36,674 nt of DNA from a virus. Of this stretch, positions 21,296 to 30,472 are shown in pieces. Positions within the stretch are counted from its first letter, which is position 1, and every line of letters starts with the position of its first letter. The DNA is taken from positions 1-36,674 of the IMG/VR virus record IMGVR_UViG_3300020027_000276, one strand, 5' to 3'. The translations under genes were made by a program, and so were the position numbers. The notes beneath the pieces were generated by a model. It saw only the letters and a list, made by a program, of their open reading frames with translations, did no database searches and had not been told where the DNA came from.

Positions 21296-21870
21296 TGCCA
21301 TTCTCAATAAAAGTGGAAGGACTAGAACAGGTGTTAAGTCGGTTCAAAACATTTCCGGAGAGAATACAGAAAGCGGTATCGAGTGAATTAAAGTTGAGTG
21401 CAGAAAGGGTAAAGAGGTTAGCAGTTAAAGATGCGCCGGGCGACAGAGGAACATTAAGGCAGAATATAACGGTGAATCAATCCACAGGGATAGCGTTCAC
21501 AACAGTAGTGCAGAACCGAACCGCTGCATACATGGAGTGGGGAACGAAAAGTAAGAGACGTATACCAGCCGAATTGATGGCTTACGCCTCCTCGTTTCAG
21601 GGTCCGGGGCCGAAGGGCGGGCCAAGTATGCAGGACGCAATTCAGGCATGGGTAAAAAGAAAAAAGATAGCCGGTACTTACTCAGTAAAGACGAAAAGGA
21701 GAACCGGGAACAAAGCAACTAAAGAGAAACAGGATAAGGCATTAGCCTTTGTGATTGCTCGGAGCATAAGAAAGAACGGCGTTAACCCGCATCCTTTCTT
21801 CTTTAAAAATGTGTTTATAGTCAGGGACGAACTGATAAAGAGTATCGAAAATATTATGAAGGGATTATGA
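21295..21870 (+). CDS. Tail completion protein, HK97 gp10-like
   Basis: This 191-residue protein matches the HK97 gp10-like family: MPFSIKVEGLEQVLSRFKTF, a helix (IQKAVSSELKLSAERVKRLA), the PGDRGTLRQN loop and the YMEWGTKSKR segment near residue 80. It joins head and tail at the connector end. Its middle contains a basic, Gly-rich insert (FQGPGPKGGPSMQ) and its end is helical (RDELIKSIENIMKGL). It overlaps the following gene by 4 bases. Confidence 0.78.
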   Translation: MPFSIKVEGLEQVLSRFKTFPERIQKAVSSELKLSAERVKRLAVKDAPGDRGTLRQNITVNQSTGIAFTTVVQNRTAAYMEWGTKSKRRIPAELMAYASSFQGPGPKGGPSMQDAIQAWVKRKKIAGTYSVKTKRRTGNKATKEKQDKALAFVIARSIRKNGVNPHPFFFKNVFIVRDELIKSIENIMKGL

Positions 21871-22313
21871 AAGACTTTGATCTGGCATTGAGACGGGCAT
21901 ATTTCGCAGCTCTGAGCAATCAGATAGTTATTGAAGGAAATCCGATCCCAATAGCAGATTCAAAGCTTGAGGAATTTAAAACAGAAAATAGTATCTACAT
22001 ACTCGTTTGGAGTCAAAACGGGCGGGCAGAAGACACGAAGTGTAGTTACAGGTCGTACAGTGAAATTATTTTAGGAATTGTTCACACAATGAAAGGAGCG
22101 GGCACTAAAAAGATAGTTGACTTAGTAGCGGATCAGATTACGCAACGCTTATTCCCGACACGTAAGACAACTACGCTTCAAATCGAAAGTGGATTTCGAT
22201 TGTATGTTCCGAAATTAATAAGCACAGATACATCAGGTATTTCGCAAGTAGAAAATTCAAACGATTATAGAATAGTTAAGACACTAGTATTTTCAAACAT
22301 AATAATTCAATAA
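21867..22313 (+). CDS. Tail terminator protein (DUF3168-like)
   Basis: This 148-residue protein sits between the gp10-like and tail tube genes, the position of the tail terminator. It has helices at the start (DLALRRAYFAAL), strands (SIYILVWSQNG) and a KIVDLVADQITQRLFP helix typical of the terminator class. It would cap the tail tube and join it to the head. The ATGA overlap with the preceding gene supports a shared unit. The assignment is by position and broad pattern, not by a sharp motif. Confidence 0.65.
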   Translation: MKDFDLALRRAYFAALSNQIVIEGNPIPIADSKLEEFKTENSIYILVWSQNGRAEDTKCSYRSYSEIILGIVHTMKGAGTKKIVDLVADQITQRLFPTRKTTTLQIESGFRLYVPKLISTDTSGISQVENSNDYRIVKTLVFSNIIIQ

Positions 22314-22314
22314 A

Positions 22315-22764
22315 ATGGCAGCTACAGAAGTTCAAGGGTTAGAAGTGGTATTTCAGTATTCAACTGACCTTATTGCGCCCTACGATTGGAAAACTATTGG
22401 TTGCGAAACCGACAACTCGTCCGATAGTCAGGCGACAGTAAACGATACGGTAACCAAATGCGCAACCTTCTCTTCTGCCAGCAAGCCAACCAATGCTGTA
22501 TCTGGAAACGGAGTTGTGAATGCGGCTCCTGAAGCGGATGAAGCATCGTACAAAGAAATTGATGCCCTGTTGCAGAACCAAACCAAAGCAAGAGGCCGTT
22601 ACCTTAACCTGGATAACGGAACCATTGGTGATGGGGAAGCTATCTACAAAGAAGGCGAAGGAAGATTTACATCTCTTGGCCACGCAGCCCCTGCAGACAA
22701 TCTCCTGACATTCTCATGGGGATTCTCATTCTCAGGCGTTGTAATTACCACTCCTGCATCATAA
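22315..22764 (+). CDS. Major tail (tube) protein
   Basis: This 149-residue beta-rich protein (VEVVFQYSTDL-like, then FSSASKPTN) immediately precedes the tail chaperone pair, as the tail tube protein does in siphophages. It starts with AATEVQGLEVVFQYS and ends in LTFSWGFSFSGVVITTPAS, a low-complexity Ser/Thr rich end suitable for the tube surface. Tail tube subunits form hexameric rings around the tape measure. The 149-residue size is usual. It begins 1 base after the previous stop. Confidence 0.75.
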   Translation: MAATEVQGLEVVFQYSTDLIAPYDWKTIGCETDNSSDSQATVNDTVTKCATFSSASKPTNAVSGNGVVNAAPEADEASYKEIDALLQNQTKARGRYLNLDNGTIGDGEAIYKEGEGRFTSLGHAAPADNLLTFSWGFSFSGVVITTPAS

Positions 22765-22774
22765 AACTGGAAAT

Positions 22775-23119
22775 ATGGCAAAGAATAAAATGATCCTGAC
22801 GCTCGGTGATCAGGAAGTAACCTTGAAATTTAATATGGGCACCCTCCGGAGGATGAAAGATCTGGCTGGCAACGACCCATTCAGGCCGGTTAACACGGAG
22901 GACATGCTGGGGATGATTCTATTTTCCCAGGAAGTTATCAATGCCGGTGTGATGACGGAGCTGGGTACCGAAAAGCCTTTCTTCACTCAGGAGCAATTAG
23001 ACGATTACCTGACCATTTCACTAATGACGGAAATCGTTATAGCGTTCACTCAAGCCTATTCACCAGACGTGCCGGAGGTCAAGGACGACACACAGCCCAG
23101 CCCCGTTAACGTTCAGTGA
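22775..23119 (+). CDS. Tail assembly chaperone, G-like
   Basis: This 114-residue protein is in the position of lambda gpG between tail tube and tape measure. It has the chaperone-like pattern of a beta start (KMILTLGDQEVTLKFNMG) followed by helices (LDDYLTISLMTEIVIAFTQA). It ends in a Pro/Asp rich tail (DVPEVKDDTQPSPVNVQ). It would hold the tape measure until the tube is built. The +1 frame directly after its end is coding and leads into the second chaperone segment, so a longer frameshifted product is expected. Confidence 0.75.
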   Translation: MAKNKMILTLGDQEVTLKFNMGTLRRMKDLAGNDPFRPVNTEDMLGMILFSQEVINAGVMTELGTEKPFFTQEQLDDYLTISLMTEIVIAFTQAYSPDVPEVKDDTQPSPVNVQ

Positions 23120-23435
23120 TATACTCTCTGATGCGTTCGGGGTACTAAATCTTCATCCATGGGACTTTGACAGATACTCTTTTGAGGAGTTCATGTACAA
23201 AAGGAAAGGATTCTATGATTTCTATCAGGCAGGCAAACGAATAGATTTCCATCATTTGAGGATGGCAACTTTTGTGGGCATGCTGCCTCACATGGATAAG
23301 CGAGATGTGAAAAAAGGTATTGACGTCATTTTCCCGGATATCTATGGTGAGAGAAAAGAAGTGGGCTGGACTGATGAAAGACTGAAGAGGATAAAAGAAA
23401 AAGCCAAACGAATAAAACTCAAGAATAATGCCTGA
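23106..23435 (+). CDS. Tail assembly chaperone T extension (frameshift product)
   Basis: The frame from about 23106 to TGA 23433-23435 encodes FSDILSDAFGVLNLHPWDFD, then MYKRKGFYDFYQAGKRIDFH and a basic end, with continuous coding quality from before the G stop. This matches the T part of a gpG-GT chaperone, made by a +1 or -2 frameshift in the overlap 23099-23119. The codons around CAG-CCC-AGC-CCC-GTT and the stop CAG-TGA are possible sites. An internal ATG at 23193 could alternatively start a shorter protein, but the upstream coding region would then be unexplained. It overlaps the tape measure start by 8 bases. Confidence 0.7.
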   Translation, partial: LTFSDILSDAFGVLNLHPWDFDRYSFEEFMYKRKGFYDFYQAGKRIDFHHLRMATFVGMLPHMDKRDVKKGIDVIFPDIYGERKEVGWTDERLKRIKEKAKRIKLKNNA

Positions 23436-25890
23436 TTACAATATTGGTGTCAAGTTTGGAGCTACTGGTCTTGAGCAATTAAATAAAGATGTCGGATCGG
23501 CTACCAAAACGCTCACCGGATTATCAAAGGCATTTGTACAACTTCCTAAAGTTGATTTACGCAATATCGTTGTTGGGGCAACAGAGGTAAAAAAAGAAGT
23601 TGATGTTGCATTGACTTCTTTTCAGGCATTGGGAAATGCGTTCGTGCAACCTCCCAAACTGGATGTTACAGGAGTTGTAGACAATCTCAGAAGGGTACCG
23701 CCTGCAATCAGCGCATCAGTAGCCTCCCTGGATTCTTATAAGAAAGCGGTCAATGATTTACGGTCATCTACAGGGGCCGGAATTAAAGTTCCGATATCAG
23801 TAACATCTCTCGATCAGCTGCAGGCAAAGCTCGCTGATATACGTACAAAACTACAATCCAATACCGATCCATTATTATTCTCAAAATTAAGATCCGAAGC
23901 AGCAAGAACTCAGACTGCAATTTCGGCGTTAGATAAAAGTGTAGGAACGGCAGGGAAAGGATTGGGCGGCATTAGGCCCGGAGCTAATCAGGCAGGAACA
24001 GCATTACAAAACCTTGGACGTGTCGCTCAAGATGCGCCATTCGGGTTTATCGGCATTCAGAATAACATCAATCCCCTACTTGAATCCTTCCAAAGATTAA
24101 AGACCGAATCAGGATCATCTGCAGGCGCATTAAAAGCCCTTGGCTCATCTTTATTAGGTGCGGGAGGCGTTGGCCTTGGACTGTCACTCGTGACCGGTCT
24201 TATCACTGTAGCGGTTCAGAAATACGGATCCTTAAGTAATGCTATCAATGTTGTTTTCGGCCTGACTTCAAATCTTGAACAAGCAAATCGGGATCTTGCC
24301 AAATCTATGTCAGATGGTGCGGCCTCCGTGGCCGGCGAGGTTGCCACTATACAATCATTAGTATCAATCGCGCAGAACAAGGCATTAGCTGATTCGACAA
24401 GGCAGCAGGCCCTTGATAAGCTTAATACAGAATACGACAAGTATCTACCAAAGCTAACGCTTGAAAATATTGAGACAGAGAAAGTAAACGAATCTGTTAA
24501 GAAATTAACTAATTCGCTTGTTAGGCAGGCTCAAATAAAGGGCCTTGAAGATTTAATAAGTAAAGAAACTGCTAAGCAAGCCGAGGAATACATAAAAGTA
24601 CTGGATCAAGTCGCTAACAAAGGGTCTTTACTCTCCCAGGTATTCAACGATTTAATTTCCCCTGTTCCGGGGTTCTCTCAGAAAAAGGCATTGTTTGACT
24701 TTTCCCAAACGTTTGATAAGTCTGAGAAGAGAGCATCTTTCCTTACCGACACATTAAAAAATCTATTGTCTTTAGAGGCGGCGTCCGGAAACTTACAGCC
24801 TCCGCCTACCACCAAGCCTAAAGAGATTGACTTACTCGGCAAGCAACTTTCTGCACTGGAAAAGATCCGTAAAGTTCAACAAGAGATCGCTGACATTCCG
24901 ACCATTAATAAAAAAATTGTAGGGTTTGAAACAGAAGGGCTGACTAGTGCCGAGATCGAAGAACTAACCGGACGTCGGAAAATCGAAAAAGCGTTAAAGG
25001 ATGTTGATGCCCTGATTAAGACCAGTGAAAAAATATATGATTTAAAAATAAAGATTGCTGCTCGTGATTTAAAGAGTGGGGTAATAGATAAGGCGACCGC
25101 CGAAGATATAAAGAAGCAGGCTAAAGCTGACCTTGATAAAGTATTTCTACAGCAGGCGTTGATTTATGAGGCAACTGTGCGCGTTAAGCCTACCGTTATA
25201 ATTGAGCGTTATGATCTATCTCAAAGTCCAGAAGAGGTTACTTCCAATATCGCAAAGGCGCTAGGGCTCGACAAGACCATTCCGATTAAAGCGAGCGCAA
25301 CTGTTGAGCTACAAACAGTTGGCCTTGATAAGCGGCAGGCTATAGCGGCTATGGAGGGTATGGCAACTGAGCTTACTGCTTCAATAAATGCAATACTCAA
25401 TCAAGCAATCAATGATTCGTTTGTGGCAATAGGCGAAGGCATAGGAAACGCTATATCGGGCGGCGGCTTGAAAGATTTAGTTTCTCCGTTGCTAAATGTG
25501 ATTGCCAATGCTCTAACCGAGCTGGGTAAGGCTGTAATAGCCTATGGAACAGCTATGGCCGGATTAAAGATAGCACTCAAAAACTCCTACCTGAACCCTT
25601 ATGTAGCTATCGCTGTGGGTGTGGTCGCAGTTGCCGCTGGTCAGGCACTTAGGAACAAGGCTCAAAAGTCGACTCCTAAGTTTGCCAATGGCGGTATAGC
25701 CAATGGTCCGCTTTCCGGTTACGGAGTGGAACTTCACGGCCGCGAAATGATCATACCGCTTGACAGGCTTAACAACGCTCCGTCATTTACAAGTAAAGAG
25801 GGAATGAGTTTATTGCCTTCTATTAATTTCTCTGGCGATATGTTCCGCATCATGCTCCAAAAAGTTAATAGGAGAAAGGGAAGAGTATGA
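23428..25890 (+). CDS. Tape measure protein
   Basis: This 820-residue protein sets tail length and helps DNA eject. It has a coiled-coil and Lys-Asp rich N-terminal half, two hydrophobic segments (about 240-265 near GAGGVGLGLSLVTGLI, and about 710-735 near VAIAVGVVAVAAGQAL), and the C-terminal GGIANGPLSGYGVELHGREM stretch often seen in tape measures. At the usual 0.15 nm per residue it predicts a tail of about 120 nm. It is the largest gene but one, as expected. It overlaps the tail-tip gene by 4 bases. Confidence 0.93.
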   Translation: MPDYNIGVKFGATGLEQLNKDVGSATKTLTGLSKAFVQLPKVDLRNIVVGATEVKKEVDVALTSFQALGNAFVQPPKLDVTGVVDNLRRVPPAISASVASLDSYKKAVNDLRSSTGAGIKVPISVTSLDQLQAKLADIRTKLQSNTDPLLFSKLRSEAARTQTAISALDKSVGTAGKGLGGIRPGANQAGTALQNLGRVAQDAPFGFIGIQNNINPLLESFQRLKTESGSSAGALKALGSSLLGAGGVGLGLSLVTGLITVAVQKYGSLSNAINVVFGLTSNLEQANRDLAKSMSDGAASVAGEVATIQSLVSIAQNKALADSTRQQALDKLNTEYDKYLPKLTLENIETEKVNESVKKLTNSLVRQAQIKGLEDLISKETAKQAEEYIKVLDQVANKGSLLSQVFNDLISPVPGFSQKKALFDFSQTFDKSEKRASFLTDTLKNLLSLEAASGNLQPPPTTKPKEIDLLGKQLSALEKIRKVQQEIADIPTINKKIVGFETEGLTSAEIEELTGRRKIEKALKDVDALIKTSEKIYDLKIKIAARDLKSGVIDKATAEDIKKQAKADLDKVFLQQALIYEATVRVKPTVIIERYDLSQSPEEVTSNIAKALGLDKTIPIKASATVELQTVGLDKRQAIAAMEGMATELTASINAILNQAINDSFVAIGEGIGNAISGGGLKDLVSPLLNVIANALTELGKAVIAYGTAMAGLKIALKNSYLNPYVAIAVGVVAVAAGQALRNKAQKSTPKFANGGIANGPLSGYGVELHGREMIIPLDRLNNAPSFTSKEGMSLLPSINFSGDMFRIMLQKVNRRKGRV

Positions 25891-28394
25891 GTTACGGCAC
25901 ACAATATAGGGCTGAGTTCAGTAATGAGCTGAATCAAAATGTTCTGATTCTGTTCGCACAGAAAGACGTAGCACCGCTATCCGATCCGATACCTTTTGAA
26001 ATATCCGAGGACGGGTTAGAGATGAACGATGATTCGGATGATGGAACAATCATTGCGCGGGAGGTTGTTATAACGATCAATGCCGACGACCAAACGGCGA
26101 TAACATGGGAGACCTTCTTAACTGGTGGTTATGATGAGTGGTGGGTTATCATCTATGTAGATTACAATGCAGTATTTGAAGGCTTTCTGACACCAGAAGA
26201 AGGTTCTGCAGCTTTCCTTGATAAACCTTACGACGTAACACTGAGGGCTACCAATGGCCTGAAATTGCTCCAAAATATACCACTCACAAAACAGGATGGG
26301 TTAACTTATAAGGGAAAATTTACTCTTATTGATTATATCTCTTCAGCGTTATCGAAAACATTGCTAAACAATATTTCATCATCTACTGGAATACCGATAA
26401 GAATTTATTCGAATGTCTTTGAGGCATCCATGACCAATAGGTATCTGGATATAACTAAAGACTTTTACCAACAAACAAAACTCGATCACAGGACTTTCCA
26501 GAAAGATCCTACAACATTCGTTTCTTGCTACGATACTTTGTCAATTATTCTTAAACGACATTCCCGGTTATTTTACTGGAATGCTCGTTGGGTTATTGAA
26601 TGGATTGGTGAGCATCAATACGCTCCCGGTGGAAGGTATTACACAGAATACAATGCCGACGGAACGGTTATTCAGGGAGTCGAAGATCTTGAGAATTATG
26701 CAACCGTTGGAAAGACTGCTCTGATATATCCTATCAATGAGGATCAATTAGTGTCCTCCAACTTCGCTATCAATCTCGCAAGGACTGACTTTAAATTTAA
26801 AGTCTGGAAAGAAATACCTCTAAACAATAAGTTCGATAGAGGCACCTTCATCGACGAAGGACCGATGGCCGATATTTATGATCAGGATGGTGACGGAAAT
26901 ATCACTGAGACGATCGGAACTTATAAAAGGCACACTATTGATGATTGGACTTATGGCTTAATGACCTCAACATCAAACTTCGTAAATTTGCCGGCATTAA
27001 CCCCGGCTTCAGCAGTCCCATCACGAAGATCTATTTATACTATCTATGGCACGGAAACAATAAGAGAACTCATTTTGCCGCCTGTATCAGGTGGCAGCAC
27101 CCCTTCGTTTTATATGCTACAAGCAGATGGCATACCAGTGAAAGCTTACAGTCGCTTGAAGATTACTATGTCCTTGCGATTGGATAGCCCATATAATCCA
27201 TCAACCGGCTCAATACCATTTTTTAGAGGGTATATTCAAAGTAGTTCTTTGACTGATAGGCATTGGCTTCGCTATAGTGACGATGAAGAAAAAGACAAAG
27301 CAGAGTGGATAAAGGACAGTTTGGCTGGAAGTGGGTATGCTGTGAATAGCAGGCTGATGATTCTTAGTGATACGACCAAGTTTTATTCCCTTACAGTGGA
27401 AACGCAAACTATACCAGTGGACGGCACGTTTTATTTTTCGTTCATTACCGGACCGACAGGGCGAACCATATATATTACTGGCTTTGACCTTGAATACATC
27501 CCTTATATTGCCGGCGGATATATTCAGGTAGAAGGGGATTACGTACAACATTCTCAGGATGCGAATAATCAGGATAACGACATAGAGGAGATAATGATAT
27601 CCGATTCTCAGATTCAGGTTGTGGAGGGGGCAATGTTGAACGCTGCAGGACTGCCAACCAATCCGACCTGGTACCGGGGAAACATTGTCGAACGACAACA
27701 CTTCAAAGGACTGGTTAACCTGGTCCGCTTCAATATGGCATGGAGAAGATTTTGGGATATAACAGGATCTTTTACATCCCTCGACTTTGAACCTGAGAAT
27801 GATCAGTTGAATAAACAACCTATCGGGTATCATAAAAATTATCGGTTCATTGATCTTGGATTAGTCCGGGAGTTTATCCTCCGGCCTCCTTTAAGAATGA
27901 ATTTGTGTACGGGAGATATCAATGCTGAATTTCAGGAAGTCTTGCAACCAACGAATACAACTGAGGTATCCGTGGAATACTCAGATGTGATGGCTGCGAT
28001 TGTTCTTGCGATCAATCAAACCACCAATTCAGAATGGGACAGCGCGGGGCTGGCACCGGGAATCGGAACGCCATACTTTCCTCCGCAAGCTGCGGTTTTC
28101 ACACCATTTACAACGGTGCTAGCAGTAGTAACTAACCCCGGCGGAGTGGTAACTGTATCAGCTTCGCCGGGGACGGCTTCTAATACTCCTGTTCTTTTCA
28201 AGGATAGCGAAACAGTAGTAGACGGAAAGAGAATAACGGTTATTACACTCGGGCCAGATATAGAAATCGGCAACATATTCACAGTGTCGGTTTTCGGGCA
28301 TGACGTGGTTTATACTGTAGAAAATAAAATTGTTCCAGTAGATGGAGGCCAAGAGGGTGCTTTTAAATTCGACTATAGTTTCGGCAATGGCTGA
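25887..28394 (+). CDS. Distal tail / tail-tip (baseplate) protein
   Basis: This 835-residue protein follows the tape measure and probably forms the tail tip. The N-terminal part (about 1-130, YRAEFSNELNQNVLILFAQK, then WWVIIYVDYNAVFEGFLTPE) has the distal-tail beta pattern that docks on the tail tube. The rest is beta-rich with aromatic and Gly/Pro loops, and the C-terminal ~150 residues have a Val/Thr-rich Ig-like beta region (GGVVTVSASPGTASNTPVLF). It may carry receptor-binding or cell-wall contact functions. I see no peptidase or lysozyme catalytic motif. Confidence 0.7.
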   Translation: MSYGTQYRAEFSNELNQNVLILFAQKDVAPLSDPIPFEISEDGLEMNDDSDDGTIIAREVVITINADDQTAITWETFLTGGYDEWWVIIYVDYNAVFEGFLTPEEGSAAFLDKPYDVTLRATNGLKLLQNIPLTKQDGLTYKGKFTLIDYISSALSKTLLNNISSSTGIPIRIYSNVFEASMTNRYLDITKDFYQQTKLDHRTFQKDPTTFVSCYDTLSIILKRHSRLFYWNARWVIEWIGEHQYAPGGRYYTEYNADGTVIQGVEDLENYATVGKTALIYPINEDQLVSSNFAINLARTDFKFKVWKEIPLNNKFDRGTFIDEGPMADIYDQDGDGNITETIGTYKRHTIDDWTYGLMTSTSNFVNLPALTPASAVPSRRSIYTIYGTETIRELILPPVSGGSTPSFYMLQADGIPVKAYSRLKITMSLRLDSPYNPSTGSIPFFRGYIQSSSLTDRHWLRYSDDEEKDKAEWIKDSLAGSGYAVNSRLMILSDTTKFYSLTVETQTIPVDGTFYFSFITGPTGRTIYITGFDLEYIPYIAGGYIQVEGDYVQHSQDANNQDNDIEEIMISDSQIQVVEGAMLNAAGLPTNPTWYRGNIVERQHFKGLVNLVRFNMAWRRFWDITGSFTSLDFEPENDQLNKQPIGYHKNYRFIDLGLVREFILRPPLRMNLCTGDINAEFQEVLQPTNTTEVSVEYSDVMAAIVLAINQTTNSEWDSAGLAPGIGTPYFPPQAAVFTPFTTVLAVVTNPGGVVTVSASPGTASNTPVLFKDSETVVDGKRITVITLGPDIEIGNIFTVSVFGHDVVYTVENKIVPVDGGQEGAFKFDYSFGNG

Positions 28395-28796
28395 TTATTT
28401 ATTGACTAGAGAGAGTTCGAAAATAATTATCCTCTAACAAGCCAGATAAGATAAAATATTTGAGAGTTGTTATTGTATGTTTTTATCTTTGATGAACATT
28501 ATCTTAATGTTTACATCCTGAATTTAAAGGATGAATTTTCTCCGTACCCTCTCCGTTATAATCCAAAGAATATTAAAAGTAAACTACGCTATGCATTCAC
28601 TCCAAGTGAAATACAATGAAGAAATTCTGTAAGGGCCTACCAGACGCGAGCTCCATCCGTTTTTCATAAATACATCAATCATCTTAATCAACACAATACA
28701 ACAAAAGACTAGCGCGATTGCTACTTTGATAGAGCAAATGCAAAATTGATTTAGGAACTCCACCATTGGAAACGGCAAAGATTAAAGGCAAAAAGA
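28395..28796. other. Gene-free stretch after the tail genes, with a promoter
   Basis: This 402-base region holds no convincing gene; a leftward 64-codon frame at 28584-28778 is judged a shadow because of poor composition. On the plus strand TTTG (28459-28462) and TATCTTTG (28484-28491), 21 bases apart, make a promoter-like pair 305 bases before the sigma-like gene. No terminator is obvious. Confidence 0.45.
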
Positions 28797-29555
28797 ATGA
28801 AGAAATATCAAACAAAGACACCCTTCCCAGACTACTGTCCTATCAAACATAACCGATTTAATAATTTCGTCAATGCGAATATCAGATATTTTCAATGGCT
28901 AATTAACAACTTCTCAGGATTGGAGTCTAAGGACGACCGTGATGACCTGATGCAGGAAGTACTTTTATCAACATGGAAAAGATTTGACACTTTTAGTGGT
29001 GTGCATTTAGCAGGTTGGCTTAAGAAGACCGTAGAATATTGCTCGTCAAATTATCGGCAAGCTTATGTCAAATATAAAAACAGGAATGTTTTCGGATTAG
29101 ACTTCGATCGAATCGAACCTGTTGTAGAAGAGTATAGCGAAGACCATTTACAGAAATTGGAATGGGCTATGGCTAAATTACCGGACTGTGATCAAGAGAT
29201 ATTGGCGATCTATCTTAACCCGAACACGTCACTTAGGCGTGAAGCAATGATCCAGGGAAAAGGAGATGGATATTACGACAAAAAATTTTCGCTCATAAAG
29301 AGTGATCTAAAATGTTTGTTACAGGATAAACCTCCCCCACCCCGCTTCGTAAGGATAGGTGAGGGCTACCATTCTAATAAAGCAATTATTCAGCTAACGA
29401 AGGATGGACAATTTGTTAAACGATGGTCATCTGCAAAGGAGGCGGGAAGAGGGGGATTTAATTCAAAGAACATTGCAAATGTGTTGAAAGGTAAAAGACC
29501 GACTTGCCAGGGGTTTGTTTGGAAATATGAAGTTAAAGATTGCGAAACGGAATAA
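28797..29555 (+). CDS. ECF-sigma-like protein fused to a NUMOD1 domain
   Basis: This 252-residue protein combines three parts. Residues about 26-95 form a sigma region 2 (DDRDDLMQEVLLSTWKRFDT, then GVHLAGWLKKTVEYCSSNYR), which binds the -10 element and core polymerase. Residues about 118-176 form a region 4-like HTH (LEWAMAKLPDCDQEILAIYL, KKFSLIKSDLKCLLQ). After a Pro-rich linker, residues about 196-245 are a NUMOD1 module (AIIQLTKDGQFVKRWSSAKE, NIANVLKGKRP, GFVWKYE), usually found in HNH homing endonucleases. No nuclease motif is present. It may redirect polymerase to particular sites. The fusion is unusual. Confidence 0.7.
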   Translation: MKKYQTKTPFPDYCPIKHNRFNNFVNANIRYFQWLINNFSGLESKDDRDDLMQEVLLSTWKRFDTFSGVHLAGWLKKTVEYCSSNYRQAYVKYKNRNVFGLDFDRIEPVVEEYSEDHLQKLEWAMAKLPDCDQEILAIYLNPNTSLRREAMIQGKGDGYYDKKFSLIKSDLKCLLQDKPPPPRFVRIGEGYHSNKAIIQLTKDGQFVKRWSSAKEAGRGGFNSKNIANVLKGKRPTCQGFVWKYEVKDCETE

Positions 29556-29737
29556 CGCTGGCACAGAATGATGCAAACGCTTAAAAGATGATTTCCCCAT
29601 AACCCGGTCGAGGAGTGCCTTGTTCTAGGGCTGACTGAAGGTATTAAGTAATTTACTTGGTTAAGAGTAATCATATTGTTTTAAATAGAAGTTAAGTCCA
29701 ACATGAAAAGACTACTTTTCCGAAACGATATAGTAAT

Positions 29738-29745
29738 TAATTTTG
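29738..29745 (+). promoter_or_regulatory. Promoter -7 element for the gene at 29813
   Basis: TAATTTTG matches TAnnTTTG and lies 68 bases before the ATG at 29813. Upstream there is no clear TTG at the standard spacing, only TTTTC at 29716-29720, so strength is uncertain. The rest of 29556-29812 shows no gene. Confidence 0.4.
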
Positions 29746-29812
29746 TAATTTGTTCCTTAAGAGTTAAATTCAAGTGATTTTCTTCAACCTTTGCATAACC
29801 TAAAAAGTTGCC

Positions 29813-30244
29813 ATGACACAACCTCAACAAGAAAACATAATAGAGTTACAACCTAAAGAGTCACTCGCATGGGTTTGTTCCTTTTTAGTTCCTACAGCAG
29901 ATTTGTGGCTGGTACAGATTCATTTTCTGAATCTTGATATACCAGTTTGGGAGTTAAGAAATGAACAAATGGGAAATATGCCTCATTCGTCTTCGTACAC
30001 CAATAACACTAATACTTTGCAAAAAATACAGGTATATGTTCAGAGCCACGTGGATTCGACCGCGCCTGGCTATAACCCCGTGCTTGTACGCAAAACTGTA
30101 GTTACACACGAAAATCCATTTGATCCCGATATCCCAACATCGGTGACGCAAGGAATTACAATTGAATACCACTTTAGTAACGATTCTTCGACTTTTTTAG
30201 ACGAATGTACAATTAAGCTTAGGCTCTACGGGCTAACTTCATAA
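29813..30244 (+). CDS. Hypothetical protein with beta-rich fold
   Basis: This 143-residue protein has a beta-strand pattern (AWVCSFLVPTADLWLVQIHF, IPVWELRNEQ, LVRKTVVTHENPF, GITIEYHFSND) with a Ser/Thr/Asn rich middle (SSSYTNNTNTLQ). It has its own promoter-like element and stands alone after the sigma-like gene, so it looks like a moron-type cargo gene. It could be a surface or tail-associated protein or a cell-entry modifier, but no family is recognised. It contains no signal peptide. Confidence 0.45.
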   Translation: MTQPQQENIIELQPKESLAWVCSFLVPTADLWLVQIHFLNLDIPVWELRNEQMGNMPHSSSYTNNTNTLQKIQVYVQSHVDSTAPGYNPVLVRKTVVTHENPFDPDIPTSVTQGITIEYHFSNDSSTFLDECTIKLRLYGLTS

Positions 30245-30472
30245 TCCGATAAACCACTGGTTGTCAAAAAGCATAGGATAAGTTTTTAACCGGGTTGTAC
30301 TTAGCTCCGACACAGACGCCTCTTCTATGAGTGCCTATATAGTGAATATAGAGTTGCGAATGCAAAAGCAAATTGCAAAAAGCGCTTTGATTGAATCAAA
30401 GGCATCATCGGAATCTTATGTGGAAATATGCGGAGGTTTTATAATCCTATATTTGCTTCAATCAATTTCAGA
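30245..30472. other. Non-coding spacer with a perfect palindrome
   Basis: No gene is supported here. CTTTGATTGAATCAAAG (30385-30401) is a perfect palindrome with a single central base and could be an operator or hairpin. A rightward frame that begins at 30327 is judged spurious because most of it overlaps the better leftward gene at 30473-30871. Confidence 0.4.

Noticed and set aside
27210-27833. Leftward 207-codon frame inside the tail-tip gene
   Set aside because: It lies entirely opposite a well-supported 835-residue rightward gene and has the Cys, His and Ser rich composition typical of an antisense shadow.
28584-28778. Leftward 64-codon frame in the spacer after the tail genes
   Set aside because: It lacks a promoter-like element and its sequence is not gene-like; it may be a shadow.
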